DNA of 64,000 nt from Granulicella rosea (GTDB lineage Bacteria > Acidobacteriota > Terriglobia > Terriglobales > Acidobacteriaceae), in NCBI RefSeq assembly GCF_900188085.1, contig NZ_FZOU01000003.1:310001-374000 (forward strand), given 5' to 3'. The first letter of the stretch is position 1, and each line of letters starts with the position of its first letter. Positions 7,491 through 15,812 of this stretch are shown here, piece after piece. A program made the translations under genes and the position numbers. The notes below the pieces were generated by a model. That model had not been told where the DNA came from. It worked only from the letters and a program-made list of their open reading frames with translations, and ran no database searches.

Positions 7491-10400
7491 TTAGAAGAGA
7501 AGGCGTCCACCCACCTGAATCTGGCGCATGTTGGCGCCGGAGTTGATGACGCCGAAGGTGCTGGTGCCCAGCGTTCCGCCAGGTGCGTTGGGGTTGACGA
7601 GGTTGAAGACGTTGGTGGACTCGCCGCGAAACTGGAACTTCACCCGGTCGTAGATGGGGAAGTCGCGGAAGATCGAGGCGTCGACGTTGCGGAAGCCCGG
7701 TGCGCTGAGGGAGTTCTCCCGGACGGTGCCGTCGAGTCCCGAGGGGCCTGCGCCCGCCGGGCATCCTGCCGCGCCGTTCTTGCAGTAGACCGAGGTGTCG
7801 AAGTACTTTGCGATCTCCGATGAGCGCGGTCCCTTGAGGGTGCGGGCCGTCGTGCCGGGCAGCAGGTTGGGCCGGTCGTTGTTGTCGCCGTCTAGGTTGT
7901 CGTCCGACCCGGTGGTGATGTTGAAGGGCTTGCCGGTGCGGAAGGTGACGATGGCGGAGATGGTCCAGCCGTTGAGCAGGGTGCGGACCACGGGGTTGAA
8001 GTGGCTGAAGTAGTCCGGCTTCCAGACGACCGAGGTCGAGCTCTGGTGGCGGATATCGTTGTCGCTGCGCTGCCGCTCGAGGCCGAGGTTGTAGTAGTCC
8101 TCGGGCTCGGTGCCGCCGGAGTTGCCGATGTTGCCGGTGGTCTGGAGCGACGCGCTCGCGAGAGAATGGCTCCAGATGTAGAAGCTCTTTACGCTGATGT
8201 GCTGGCTGAGGCGTTTTTCCAGCGTGATCTGCAGGCCGTGGTAGTTGGTGTTCTGTCCGTCCTCGATGACGTAGGCGTTCGAGTAGTACTTGGCGCCGAC
8301 GGCGGGGTTGGCGCAGGCGGTTCCGGTACCGAAGGGCAGCGCCTGGTACGGACGGCGGCAGTTGTAGTTGGTCGCCGTGTTCATGCTGGGGTTGGCGGTG
8401 TTGTAGACGGGCGCGTTCCGGTCGATGAAGAGCGGAATCTTGCGGCTGAAGGCGCCCACGTAGTTGATGCTGATCGCCAGATCCCTGGTGAACTGCTGCT
8501 GCACGCCGAAGTTTGCCTGGGTGTTATACGGCCAGCGCATGCCCTGCTGGACGAAGACGAGCGACGAAGGCGAGACGTAACGCGGGTTGGTCTTGCTGTA
8601 ATAGAAGGGGAAGGGCGAGACGCAGCCGGCGAAGTCCGCGCAGTCGGTGGAGTAGATGTGCTGCAGGCTGGAGACGTGGCTGAAGGCCGCGGTCTCGCGC
8701 ACGGCGAAGGGCTGGAAGTTCTGCGAGAGCATCCACTCGTTGCCGGAGACGGAGTCGAAGAAGAGGCCTGCGCCGCCGTGGAAGACTGTGTGTCCTGTAT
8801 TGAAGGGATCGAAGGTGAAGCCGAGACGCGGCGAGACATGGTTGTAGTTGGTGGCGACGCCGCCATCGGGTACGCCTGGGTCGCCGGGGAAGAGCTGACC
8901 GGGGATGGCGCTGGGCGAGACGCTGGACTGCGTGCCCGGGCTGAAGACCGCGATGCGGTGCTGGTTGTCGACCGGCGCGGTCTGGACGTCGTAGCGGATG
9001 CCGAGGTTGAAGGTCAGGTTGGGGATGACGCGGTAGTCGTCCTGCAGGAAGAAGCCGTAGTTCCAGTAGAGTTCGTTGGCGTCGTCGGGCGAATCCTGTC
9101 CCATGGTGTTGGGGTGGCCGATCAGCATATCGGCCATGCCGTTGCCGGTCTTGATATAGGTGGACTGGCCGGCGGCGGTGTTGGGGACGGTCGTGTTGGC
9201 GAAGGAGAAGGTTCCGTAGTTGTTCAGCAGCGTCTCGAGGCGATCCCGTTCGAGGTAGACCTCCGCGCCGATGTTGATCGTGTGTTTTCCCTTGGTGGTG
9301 CTGAAGACGTCCCGCAGGCCGTAGACGTTATCGCCCGCGACCGGGCCGCTGATGGCGTTGGCGAGGTGGAAGAAGCCGGCGACGCTGATGTCCGGCAAGG
9401 ACGGCGTGCCCTGCACGGAGATGTCCGAGCCGTAGGCTGCTAGCGACTTTGCCGGTGTGCTGACGCGGCCGGCGAGCATGCGGGAGTAGCTGATCCAAAG
9501 CTGGTTGACCGAGCTCGGCGTTACCGTCCAGACGTCCGAGATGTTGGCGTTCTGCTGGCGGTAGACGTAGTTGTTGATGGCCCAGCCGGGAAGGTTCGAG
9601 CCGGAGGGAAGGCTGTTCTGCGTGCCGATGGACTGGAAGTAGTCCAGCGTGACGCGATGCTTCGGAAAGATCTGGAAGTCGCCCTTGATGAGGTACTCGT
9701 CGGTCTGGTTTCTCAGGCCGATGTTGCCGATGTAGTAGTTGTTATTGTTGCCGGTGTTGGGCGTCGGCATGGGGACGTTCTGGGCAAGGACGGCCGCCGC
9801 GACGGGGTCGGGCACGAAGTTCGGATCGAGGTCGAGGCGGTTGCCGGCGACTGGCTGGTGGGTGACCGGGTCGCAGACGAAGAACTTGCCGCCAAAGGCG
9901 GTGGTGGCTTTATCGGTCGCGTTCAACGTGGTGGCGCATGCGCCCAGACCGGTGGCCGGCGCCGTGGTGGGCAGGTTTTCGGAGAAGTTTCCGGCGCGTT
10001 GCAGAGCGTCCGGGACGACGGTCTTGAAGTTCTGCGGGGTGATCTGCCGCAGGCCGCCGTAGCTGCCGAAGAGGAAGATCTTGTCCTTCATGATCGGGCC
10101 GCCGACGGTCGCGCCGAAGCGGTTGATATGGTACGGGGTGCGCGTGGTCTGCTGATACGCGTTGGAGTTGAAGTTCGTCTCCTGGTGGAACTCGAAGACG
10201 GAGCCGTGTACGGTGTTGGTGCCGGACTTGGTAAGGACCGACATGACGCCCGCGCCGGTGCGGCCGTAGACGGCCGAGAAGTTGTTGGTCTCGAGGGTGA
10301 ACTGCTCGATCGCGTCGGGGTTGGGGATGACGTTGCCGGTGTTGCGGACGCCGGTCATGTTCAGGCCGCCGTCGAGGTAGTAGCTCACCTGGCCGACCAT

Positions 10401-10964
10401 GTTGTCGGACGCGCCGTTGATGATCACATGCTCCATGGGCACGCCGATGGAGTTCTCCTGCGTAACGTTCTGGACGCCGGGAACGAGGTTCAGCAGGGTG
10501 TAGGTGTCGCGGTTGACCAGAGGCAGGTTGTCGACCTCGCGGTTGTCGATGGTGCGGCTCATGGTCGAGTTGCCGATGTTGACGAGCGGGACTTCCTCGG
10601 TCACCGTGACGGAGGTGTCGGTGCTGCCAACCTCGAGCTTGTAGTCGAGCGAGACCTGCTGGGCGCCGTTGAGCACGATGCCCGAGCGCAGCTCCTGCTT
10701 GAAGCCAGCGGCGTCGATCTTGACGGTGTAGGGTCCGATGGGCAGGAACTCGGCGCGGTACTCGCCCTGACCGTTGGTGACGATGGTGCGGCTGAAGTTG
10801 GTCAGCGTCTGAGTGAGGACCACGTTCGCGTTGGGAATGGCCGCGCCGGTGGAGTCCGTGACGCTGCCGAACATCGTGGCCGTCGTGAGTTGCGCGTGCG
10901 CTCCGGCCGCGCTGGCGGTTATGAGCGCTGCGGTGAAGATTTTAGTGCCGAACCTGCTGTTCAT
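7491..10964 (-). CDS. TonB-dependent receptor, Oar/SusC-like, with N-terminal carboxypeptidase-regulatory domain
   Basis: This 1157-residue outer-membrane receptor has a signal peptide (residues 1-24, ending AGAHA), a carboxypeptidase-regulatory-like beta-sandwich (about 25-115, GSVTDSTGAAIPNANVVLTQ), a plug domain (about 125-235, with DNREVDNLPLVNRDTYTLLN and GVQNVTQ), and a long beta-barrel ending in the aromatic C-terminus VGGRLLF. This Oar-type architecture is the hallmark of acidobacterial receptors expanded for plant and microbial glycans. AGGAGG precedes the ATG by 6 nt. It lies directly downstream of two Tat-exported polysaccharide-degrading genes, so the likely cargo is a uronate-rich oligosaccharide. 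The cargo is inferred from neighbours only. Confidence 0.9.
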   Translation of the reverse strand: MNSRFGTKIFTAALITASAAGAHAQLTTATMFGSVTDSTGAAIPNANVVLTQTLTNFSRTIVTNGQGEYRAEFLPIGPYTVKIDAAGFKQELRSGIVLNGAQQVSLDYKLEVGSTDTSVTVTEEVPLVNIGNSTMSRTIDNREVDNLPLVNRDTYTLLNLVPGVQNVTQENSIGVPMEHVIINGASDNMVGQVSYYLDGGLNMTGVRNTGNVIPNPDAIEQFTLETNNFSAVYGRTGAGVMSVLTKSGTNTVHGSVFEFHQETNFNSNAYQQTTRTPYHINRFGATVGGPIMKDKIFLFGSYGGLRQITPQNFKTVVPDALQRAGNFSENLPTTAPATGLGACATTLNATDKATTAFGGKFFVCDPVTHQPVAGNRLDLDPNFVPDPVAAAVLAQNVPMPTPNTGNNNNYYIGNIGLRNQTDEYLIKGDFQIFPKHRVTLDYFQSIGTQNSLPSGSNLPGWAINNYVYRQQNANISDVWTVTPSSVNQLWISYSRMLAGRVSTPAKSLAAYGSDISVQGTPSLPDISVAGFFHLANAISGPVAGDNVYGLRDVFSTTKGKHTINIGAEVYLERDRLETLLNNYGTFSFANTTVPNTAAGQSTYIKTGNGMADMLIGHPNTMGQDSPDDANELYWNYGFFLQDDYRVIPNLTFNLGIRYDVQTAPVDNQHRIAVFSPGTQSSVSPSAIPGQLFPGDPGVPDGGVATNYNHVSPRLGFTFDPFNTGHTVFHGGAGLFFDSVSGNEWMLSQNFQPFAVRETAAFSHVSSLQHIYSTDCADFAGCVSPFPFYYSKTNPRYVSPSSLVFVQQGMRWPYNTQANFGVQQQFTRDLAISINYVGAFSRKIPLFIDRNAPVYNTANPSMNTATNYNCRRPYQALPFGTGTACANPAVGAKYYSNAYVIEDGQNTNYHGLQITLEKRLSQHISVKSFYIWSHSLASASLQTTGNIGNSGGTEPEDYYNLGLERQRSDNDIRHQSSTSVVWKPDYFSHFNPVVRTLLNGWTISAIVTFRTGKPFNITTGSDDNLDGDNNDRPNLLPGTTARTLKGPRSSEIAKYFDTSVYCKNGAAGCPAGAGPSGLDGTVRENSLSAPGFRNVDASIFRDFPIYDRVKFQFRGESTNVFNLVNPNAPGGTLGTSTFGVINSGANMRQIQVGGRLLF

Positions 10965-11048
10965 CTACTGCCTCCTGAAGATACTTCCATTGCGGTCACC
11001 GGTCTGGCGCCGGGTGTTTCCTGTTACAGGTTGTAGTGTTGTGGCGTC

Positions 11049-12992
11049 TCAACCATCCTGACACCGAAGTTGAACTTTGATCCGCCTGCCTTGCTCAAAA
11101 GTGATGACGAGAGGCAGGCACTCGAAGCCGGGAACCAAGTTGAAGGTCCGTTCGTCCGAGAAGGCATGGAATCCATTGGGCGCATCGGTGTGGACGACCA
11201 GGCTGCCCGTCCGCCGGCGTATCCGTACGGTTCCCGAGTCGATCCGCTCGACCCGCTCGCCGGTGCGCGAGACGATGGGCAGGATATAGCGTGCGCCAGG
11301 CGCGTCCGGGATCTCCGCGGCGATCTCGACGGCATCCGCCGTCAGCGCATACGCGAGCTGATATTGGACGTCGCCCTGGGGTGGCGCGGCGTGGGCCGCG
11401 GTCAGGAGACGACCGGTCGCCTCGAAGTCGATCCGCGACGGCGTGGCCCTGGCGGTGAGCGTGGCGGAGCGGTCGTTGACACTGGTGAAGGCCGGTTTGC
11501 CCGGCATCTCGATGCGCGCGGTCAAGTCCATGTGCGGTCCGCCGCGAAAGGCCTGCTGGTTGGAGATCTCGACGATCTGGTACTCGGTCATGCTGGCGAC
11601 GAGGACGGGCCCGAGGCGTTGGTGGTAGAGCATGGTCAAGGCTCCGCCGGTGGCGTGTCCGCCAGCCTTGGTGCTGCCGGGTTCGGTGTACTCCCAGTCG
11701 TAGTCGGTGAGGGTGGCGCGCCAGTCTCCGATGGAGGCGAGATGCATGCCGATCTCCTTATACGACCTAAGGCCGAACGCCGCATCCCTCGGAATGGCTA
11801 CATATTTATCCCTCGCGAGGAGGTTGACGTCCGCCCGGTCGAGCACCGTCGCAAGCGCCTTGGCGTGGGTGAAGGTGTGGTGGATGCAGGGCAGATCGCC
11901 GTGCGTGAAGTAGTCCGGGCCGCCGTAGAGCAGGCCGTCGTGGGTGCAGGCGGCCATCAGCTCGGTGTTGCGGCGGGCGGCCTCAAGGAACGCCGGATCC
12001 TCCTTCGAGAGCAGGACATAGCCGGGCTGGCAGCCGTCGCTGGTGCGACTGCCCCACCAGGACCACTTGTAGTTGCGCGTGCCCCAGGAGTTGTCCCAGG
12101 CGCCATCCGGCAGCATGAACTCCAGGTGCGCGCGCAGGGCCGAGACGGCGCGCGCGCGGATCGTCTGGTCTCCCGTGACGATGGAGTAGAGGGCGAGCGC
12201 GGGGAGCGACTCCTCGACGTTGTAGCCGAGGTCGACCGGGCGGTAGCCCTTGGCGCTCGGCTTGGTGAACGGATGGCCTTCGCCGTAGAGCAGGCCGCCG
12301 GGGGTGAAGTAGTCGAGGCTGGCGTGGGCGAGTTCGTGACCGCGATCGAGGTAGTGTTGTTCTTCGAGAAGCTGTCCGGCGAGCGCGAAGCTGAGCGACG
12401 CCGTGACCGGGTAGTTGATGTTGCCGGTCTCGATGGAGATGAAGCCGTCGAGGAACTTCATCGCCGCGGCGAGGCGGCCGGTCCAGCGCGCGCGGGTGGC
12501 GGCGTCGAGCAGGTCGCCGTGGTGCGCCAGCGCCTCCGCCAGCGCGATGGCGCGGAAGACGGTGATCCCTTTCCACGAGCTGAGCATGACGTCGTTGATC
12601 CAGCTTCCGTCCGGCTGGCTGACCTGCCGTTCCGACCAGTCGTGTGCAAAGATCGCCGCCTGCACGTATTTGGTCTGACCGGTTGCGCGTGCTGCCGCCA
12701 GCAGAGGATAGACTGCGTCGCCGCAGCGCCCGTGGATCATCGCGCAGGACGGGCAGAGGAACGCACCGTGCGACGCCGGATCGGAGACGTTCGTCACCTG
12801 GTGGGCGATCAGGCCGTCGCACCAGCTTCGCAGCAGATCGGCGTACAGGCTGGGCGCGGCGGGACGGGCAGCCGCCGGTTCGGCGAAGGCGGGCCCAGCA
12901 GCAAACCCCGTGGCGAGCGCCGTCGCACCAGCGGTGGAGAGCCGGAGAAAGTCTCTGCGGTTGAATCCCGTATTGGAGTTGGCTGGGTTCAC
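11049..12992 (-). CDS. Tat-exported alpha/alpha-toroid protein, heparinase-like polysaccharide enzyme candidate
   Basis: This protein of about 647 residues begins with a twin-arginine signal, NRRDFLRLSTAG, followed by an Ala-rich stretch to AFAEPAA. The middle (about residues 40-420) is rich in paired helices with conserved aromatic and His clusters (HDWSERQ, WGTRNYKWSWWGSRTSDG, HTFTHAKAL), as in alpha/alpha-toroid lyases and hydrolases. The C-terminal 200 residues are beta-rich like heparinase II/III families. I do not recognise the exact family. GTG at 12992 is preferred: the upstream ATG at 13073 would put 27 residues before a normal Tat n-region and would translate through the shared 19-bp regulatory motif. 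It probably degrades the polymer imported by the adjacent receptor. Confidence 0.72.
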   Translation of the reverse strand: MNPANSNTGFNRRDFLRLSTAGATALATGFAAGPAFAEPAAARPAAPSLYADLLRSWCDGLIAHQVTNVSDPASHGAFLCPSCAMIHGRCGDAVYPLLAAARATGQTKYVQAAIFAHDWSERQVSQPDGSWINDVMLSSWKGITVFRAIALAEALAHHGDLLDAATRARWTGRLAAAMKFLDGFISIETGNINYPVTASLSFALAGQLLEEQHYLDRGHELAHASLDYFTPGGLLYGEGHPFTKPSAKGYRPVDLGYNVEESLPALALYSIVTGDQTIRARAVSALRAHLEFMLPDGAWDNSWGTRNYKWSWWGSRTSDGCQPGYVLLSKEDPAFLEAARRNTELMAACTHDGLLYGGPDYFTHGDLPCIHHTFTHAKALATVLDRADVNLLARDKYVAIPRDAAFGLRSYKEIGMHLASIGDWRATLTDYDWEYTEPGSTKAGGHATGGALTMLYHQRLGPVLVASMTEYQIVEISNQQAFRGGPHMDLTARIEMPGKPAFTSVNDRSATLTARATPSRIDFEATGRLLTAAHAAPPQGDVQYQLAYALTADAVEIAAEIPDAPGARYILPIVSRTGERVERIDSGTVRIRRRTGSLVVHTDAPNGFHAFSDERTFNLVPGFECLPLVITFEQGRRIKVQLRCQDG

Positions 12993-13051
12993 GTTGCGAA
13001 ATACTCTTATCTCAAAACGCCACCCACACTGCGCCCTGAAAAGTGCCCTGA

Positions 13052-13070
13052 CAAGTGACACACGGTTTGC
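13052..13070 (-). promoter_or_regulatory. Shared 19-bp upstream motif, copy 1
   Basis: CAAGTGACACACGGTTTGC (plus-strand reading) lies 59 nt upstream of the preferred GTG of the heparinase-like gene. An identical copy lies upstream of the alginate-lyase-like gene (14537-14555). It is a likely operator or promoter element for co-regulation. A related CAAACCGT...CAAG sequence lies nearby at about 13120-13136. Confidence 0.6.
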
Positions 13071-13275
13071 CACCCGGTGGCTACCTCAAACCATTGCAAG
13101 GTATGGAGTTATGGTCTTGTGACAAACCGTTTTTCAAGCTCCGGACTGGCAGCGGAAACTGTGGTCTCTTCGCCACACCTGCCGCCAGCGAACCGGGCGC
13201 GGCGGGCGCTGTCTCGCGGAGGAAACGGCCTCCCGGAAGCAGGATGCCGTTTGGGCGGAGTGAAGTTTTCGGAGC

Positions 13276-14490
13276 CTACGCGCTCAGCACGGGGTCGACC
13301 CAGAGCAACGGCTGGCGGATGGGCAGGTTGCGGATGACCTCCAGCACGGTCGGGCTGGCGTCGAGACGCTGCCAGGTGGCGAGGTACTCGGGCCGGTGGG
13401 CGGCCTCGCCGGCAAAGAGCAGGCAGGGGCGGCGCGAGGGGAAGTCGTCGAAGTATTCGACGTCCCTCGGGTAGGACCACTTCGCCTTGTCCGCGATGGC
13501 CGGGTAGAGGAAGGCGATAGCCGTGGCCACTCCGGCGCCGTTCGGACCTTTGAACTGCCATAGGTCTTCGGAGGATGTGGACAGCGACTGGCAGAGGCCG
13601 GCGAAGACGTCCGCGTCGAAGAGGCTGTAGCTATAGGGCTTGGTGCGGGCAAGCTCCTGCGGCAGGCTGCCGTCGGCGGCGATCTGGCCGGGGACGAGCA
13701 GCGTCTTGAACCGCTCGCGACAGAGGGTGGTCATATCCGGGCGGCGGGCAAACTGCGAGAACTCCGCCATCTGGAGCACCCAGCATGTGCCGTGGTTGTT
13801 CTTCGCCTCTTCTTCTTCCTTGCCGTTCTTCGAGGTCGCCATCCAGTCGACGTAGCCGGCGAACCAGGCGCGGATGGGTTCGATCTCGTCTTTTGGCAGA
13901 CCGCCAAGCGTGTCGACGACGCGGAGCGCACGCACGACATCGACAAGCTGCAGGGTATCGATGACGCCGATGCCGCGGCCCCTGGTGACGCCGGTGATGG
14001 CCTGGGCGTACTCGAGGTTCGGGTTCATCCGCGTGGCTGGATCGACGAACCAGGCGTGCAGATGGAGCGCGAAGTGCCGGAGGTAGCGCGGGTCGTGGGT
14101 GAGCCGCCAGGCTGCGGCGAGCGTCGGCGCCTGGACGCTGAGGCGGATCAGCGCCTCGCGGTGGTCGTTGAAGTTGGCGGGATTGGAGAAGCCGTCGCGG
14201 CGGATGTAGGGGCCGGCGGGATTCTTCGGGTCGGGCCACCAGTAGTCGCCCTCGGAGAAGTAATCGTGCGGACCGCCCTCACTGCGCGGGCTATGGGAGG
14301 CGGTAACGGTGATGGGTTTCTCCTTGAGATACTGCCGCGCCGCGGCGACGATTCGTTCGCGGTCGACCCTGGCGACGAGGTTGTAGGCGGATTTCGAGGT
14401 GGGGCCGGTCTGGGCAGGGCTACGCAGAGCGAGCGATCCGGTGGTGGCGGCGATGCCGGTCAGGAAGCTGCGTCGTGTGAGTGGCTGCAT
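13276..14490 (-). CDS. Exported alginate-lyase-family protein (PL5/PL38-like)
   Basis: This 404-residue protein has a Tat-like signal (RRSFLTGIAATTGSLALRSP) and an alginate_lyase (PF05426) alpha/alpha-toroid. The diagnostic features are the YWWPDPKNPAGPYIRRDG segment near residue 85, HLHAWFVDPATRMNPNLEYAQ near 155 and KNNHGTCWV near 235; the Asn-Asn-His lies in the catalytic cleft of this fold. The family includes alginate, polyglucuronate and glucuronan lyases (PL5, PL38), so substrate cannot be fixed from sequence. GGAG precedes the ATG by 9 nt. It shares an upstream 19-bp motif with the next gene, and the two plus the TonB receptor form a polysaccharide-use locus. Confidence 0.85.
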   Translation of the reverse strand: MQPLTRRSFLTGIAATTGSLALRSPAQTGPTSKSAYNLVARVDRERIVAAARQYLKEKPITVTASHSPRSEGGPHDYFSEGDYWWPDPKNPAGPYIRRDGFSNPANFNDHREALIRLSVQAPTLAAAWRLTHDPRYLRHFALHLHAWFVDPATRMNPNLEYAQAITGVTRGRGIGVIDTLQLVDVVRALRVVDTLGGLPKDEIEPIRAWFAGYVDWMATSKNGKEEEEAKNNHGTCWVLQMAEFSQFARRPDMTTLCRERFKTLLVPGQIAADGSLPQELARTKPYSYSLFDADVFAGLCQSLSTSSEDLWQFKGPNGAGVATAIAFLYPAIADKAKWSYPRDVEYFDDFPSRRPCLLFAGEAAHRPEYLATWQRLDASPTVLEVIRNLPIRQPLLWVDPVLSA

Positions 14491-14536
14491 GCGCTGGTTC
14501 TCCAGTCATCACTCTGGGGCTATCGGTCGCCGTTGG

Positions 14537-14555
14537 CAAGTGACACACGGTTTGC
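14537..14555 (-). promoter_or_regulatory. Shared 19-bp upstream motif, copy 2
   Basis: This exact copy of CAAGTGACACACGGTTTGC is 46 nt upstream of the alginate-lyase-like start codon at 14490. It is in the same orientation relative to its gene as the copy at 13052-13070. Confidence 0.6.
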
Positions 14556-14697
14556 ATCGGAAAGCTCGCCAAGATCAATGGAATGTGCGGCATGCGCAGA
14601 GGCGCTCAACGTGTCAAACGTGTGGGAGACGGACTTTCGAGCGCCTGCATCGTATGGCGCGACGGGCGGCTGGAGATCTCGCATGCGCTTCAAGGTA

Positions 14698-14757
14698 GAA
14701 AAGAAGACCGGCGGAAGATGGTGTGCTCACATCTTCCGCCGGTCTTCTTTTCTTTTT
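14698..14757. terminator. Strong intrinsic terminator downstream of tRNA-Arg
   Basis: A perfect 23-bp inverted repeat (14698-14720 with 14730-14752, loop of 9 nt, inner part CCGGCGGAAGATG) is followed on the plus strand by TTTTTG and flanked by A/T-rich arms on both sides. It ends the tRNA-Arg transcript on the minus strand and could also block plus-strand readthrough. Confidence 0.85.
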
Positions 14758-14788
14758 GTCTAAGAAATTGTGTAGAGAATCTCGATGA

Positions 14789-14865
14789 TGGTGCGCCCGG
14801 AAGGATTCGAACCTCCGACCCTTTGGTTCGTAGCCAAATGCTCTATCCAGCTGAGCTACGGGCGC
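14789..14865 (-). tRNA. tRNA-Arg (anticodon ACG)
   Basis: The minus strand reads GCGCCCGTAGCTCAGCTGG..., a complete cloverleaf. The acceptor GCGCCCG pairs with CGGGCGC, the anticodon stem TTTGG/CCAAA encloses the loop CTACGAA (anticodon ACG), and the T arm is GGAGGTTCGAATCCTTCC. The 3' end is discriminator A followed by an encoded CCA (14791-14789). ACG is read as ICG for CGU/CGC/CGA. Confidence 0.96.
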
Positions 14866-14889
14866 ACATTGCTTTGTTGCAACTGATTT

Positions 14890-14918
14890 AGATTATCGAA
14901 CTTTTTCCCTCAGGGCAA
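14890..14918 (-). promoter_or_regulatory. Promoter of tRNA-Arg
   Basis: On the minus strand TTGCCC (14918-14913) and TAATCT (14895-14890) are separated by exactly 17 nt, with the -10 box 24 nt before the tRNA 5' end. Confidence 0.6.
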
Positions 14919-14941
14919 GCCCAAGTTTTCCACTGCCGGCG

Positions 14942-15211
14942 CTAGGCGGCGGGAGCCTCGACCGGCGGCGGCGGTGGCGGGGGAACGATGAGCGGCACGT
15001 TCTCGACGATATCGAGGCCGGCGCGGCGCAGCAACTGGTGCACCACAGGCTCCGACAGGCGGGTGGCGTCGTACTCGATGCGGACGGTCTTCTCGACCTC
15101 AAGAAAGTCGATGCGGCGGATGCCGTAGACATCGCGAACCTTGGCGAGGGCGAGCATGGCGGCTTCGGACGGGAGTTTGCCGTAGCGGTAGAGAACATCG
15201 ACTGGCGTCAT
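14942..15211 (-). CDS. Small HMA-like domain protein without metal cysteines
   Basis: This 89-residue protein is mostly a predicted beta-alpha-beta-beta-alpha-beta fold (LAKVRDVYGIRRIDFLEVEKTVRIEYDAT... VVHQLLRRAGLDI), resembling heavy-metal-associated or ferredoxin-like domains but with no CxxC. A Pro-rich tail (IVPPPPPPPVEAPAA) follows. It lies between tRNA-Arg and the TlpA-like gene on the same strand. The tRNA-Arg promoter overlaps the region just downstream of its stop. Function is unknown; it could be a small adaptor domain. Confidence 0.65.
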   Translation of the reverse strand: MTPVDVLYRYGKLPSEAAMLALAKVRDVYGIRRIDFLEVEKTVRIEYDATRLSEPVVHQLLRRAGLDIVENVPLIVPPPPPPPVEAPAA

Positions 15212-15245
15212 GGCTTTGATTTTAGCAGCAACAGCAAAGACAGAT

Positions 15246-15277
15246 GCAGATCCTTCGCTTCGTTCAGGATGACAAAC
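15246..15277. repeat. REP-like palindromic repeat
   Basis: The copy reads GCAGATCCTTCGCTTCGTTC then AGGATGACAAAC, in the 78-bp gap between the HMA-like gene and the TlpA-like gene. The first bases of the TlpA-like stop region follow within 13 nt. Confidence 0.75.
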
Positions 15278-15289
15278 TTCCTGGGTTAT

Positions 15290-15781
15290 TTAGAGCTTGT
15301 TGATGTAGTCGACGATCTCGGAGCTGGTCCATTTCTGGGACGAGACGAACTTGCGCCGAACGACGCCGGTCCTGTCGATGATGTAGCTCTCGGGAATCTT
15401 GGCCGTGCCGTAGAGCGCGGGGATGCGGCCCGAAGGATCGCGCAGGCTGAGCAGGTCGACGTGGTACTGGTCGAGGAAGTTTTTGTAGACGACAGGGTCC
15501 TCGTCCTGGCTGATGGCGACGATGTCGACGTTCGGCATCTGGCGCTGGAGCGCGAGCAGGCTGGGCAGCTCGTCGACGCAGGGCAGGCACCAGGTGGCCC
15601 AGAAGTTGACGATGACGACGTGCCCGCGCAGTTTGGCGAGGTCGACCGAGCGGCTTCCGTCGGCGAGGGTGAACTGAGGCGCGGGGGAGCCGATGAGGCC
15701 GGGGTGGTCGCCGCGGTCGCAACCGGCGGCGAGGGTGAGAAATGTCAATGCGGCGAACAGGGTTCGGAATGCTTTCGGCAC
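15290..15781 (-). CDS. TlpA-like thioredoxin-fold lipoprotein
   Basis: This 163-residue protein has a lipoprotein signal (FRTLFAALTFLTLAAGC, lipobox LAAGC, Cys about 20) and an AhpC/TSA-Redoxin fold with the active site WATWCLPC, close to the TlpA/ResA WCxxC. Downstream are the cis-Pro region (AKIPESYIIDRTG) and the DPVVYKNF insert. It likely acts as an extracytoplasmic membrane-anchored thiol-disulfide reductase, for example in cytochrome c maturation. GTG at 15781 is chosen: GGGAG lies 7 nt upstream, and longer frames would run through the divergent glycosyltransferase gene. The start regions of the two genes are only 31 nt apart. Confidence 0.85.
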   Translation of the reverse strand: MPKAFRTLFAALTFLTLAAGCDRGDHPGLIGSPAPQFTLADGSRSVDLAKLRGHVVIVNFWATWCLPCVDELPSLLALQRQMPNVDIVAISQDEDPVVYKNFLDQYHVDLLSLRDPSGRIPALYGTAKIPESYIIDRTGVVRRKFVSSQKWTSSEIVDYINKL

Positions 15782-15812
15782 GGTTTGCTCCCACTTCCTA
15801 TAATACGAAGCT

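Noticed and set aside
11070..13058. Plus-strand frame of 662 codons opposite the Tat-exported protein
   Set aside because: Val/Gly/Arg-rich composition and no domain; it mirrors the real minus-strand gene.
14583..14891. Plus-strand frame coding for a GRIRTSDPL-type peptide
   Set aside because: This is the well-known false frame antisense to tRNA-Arg.
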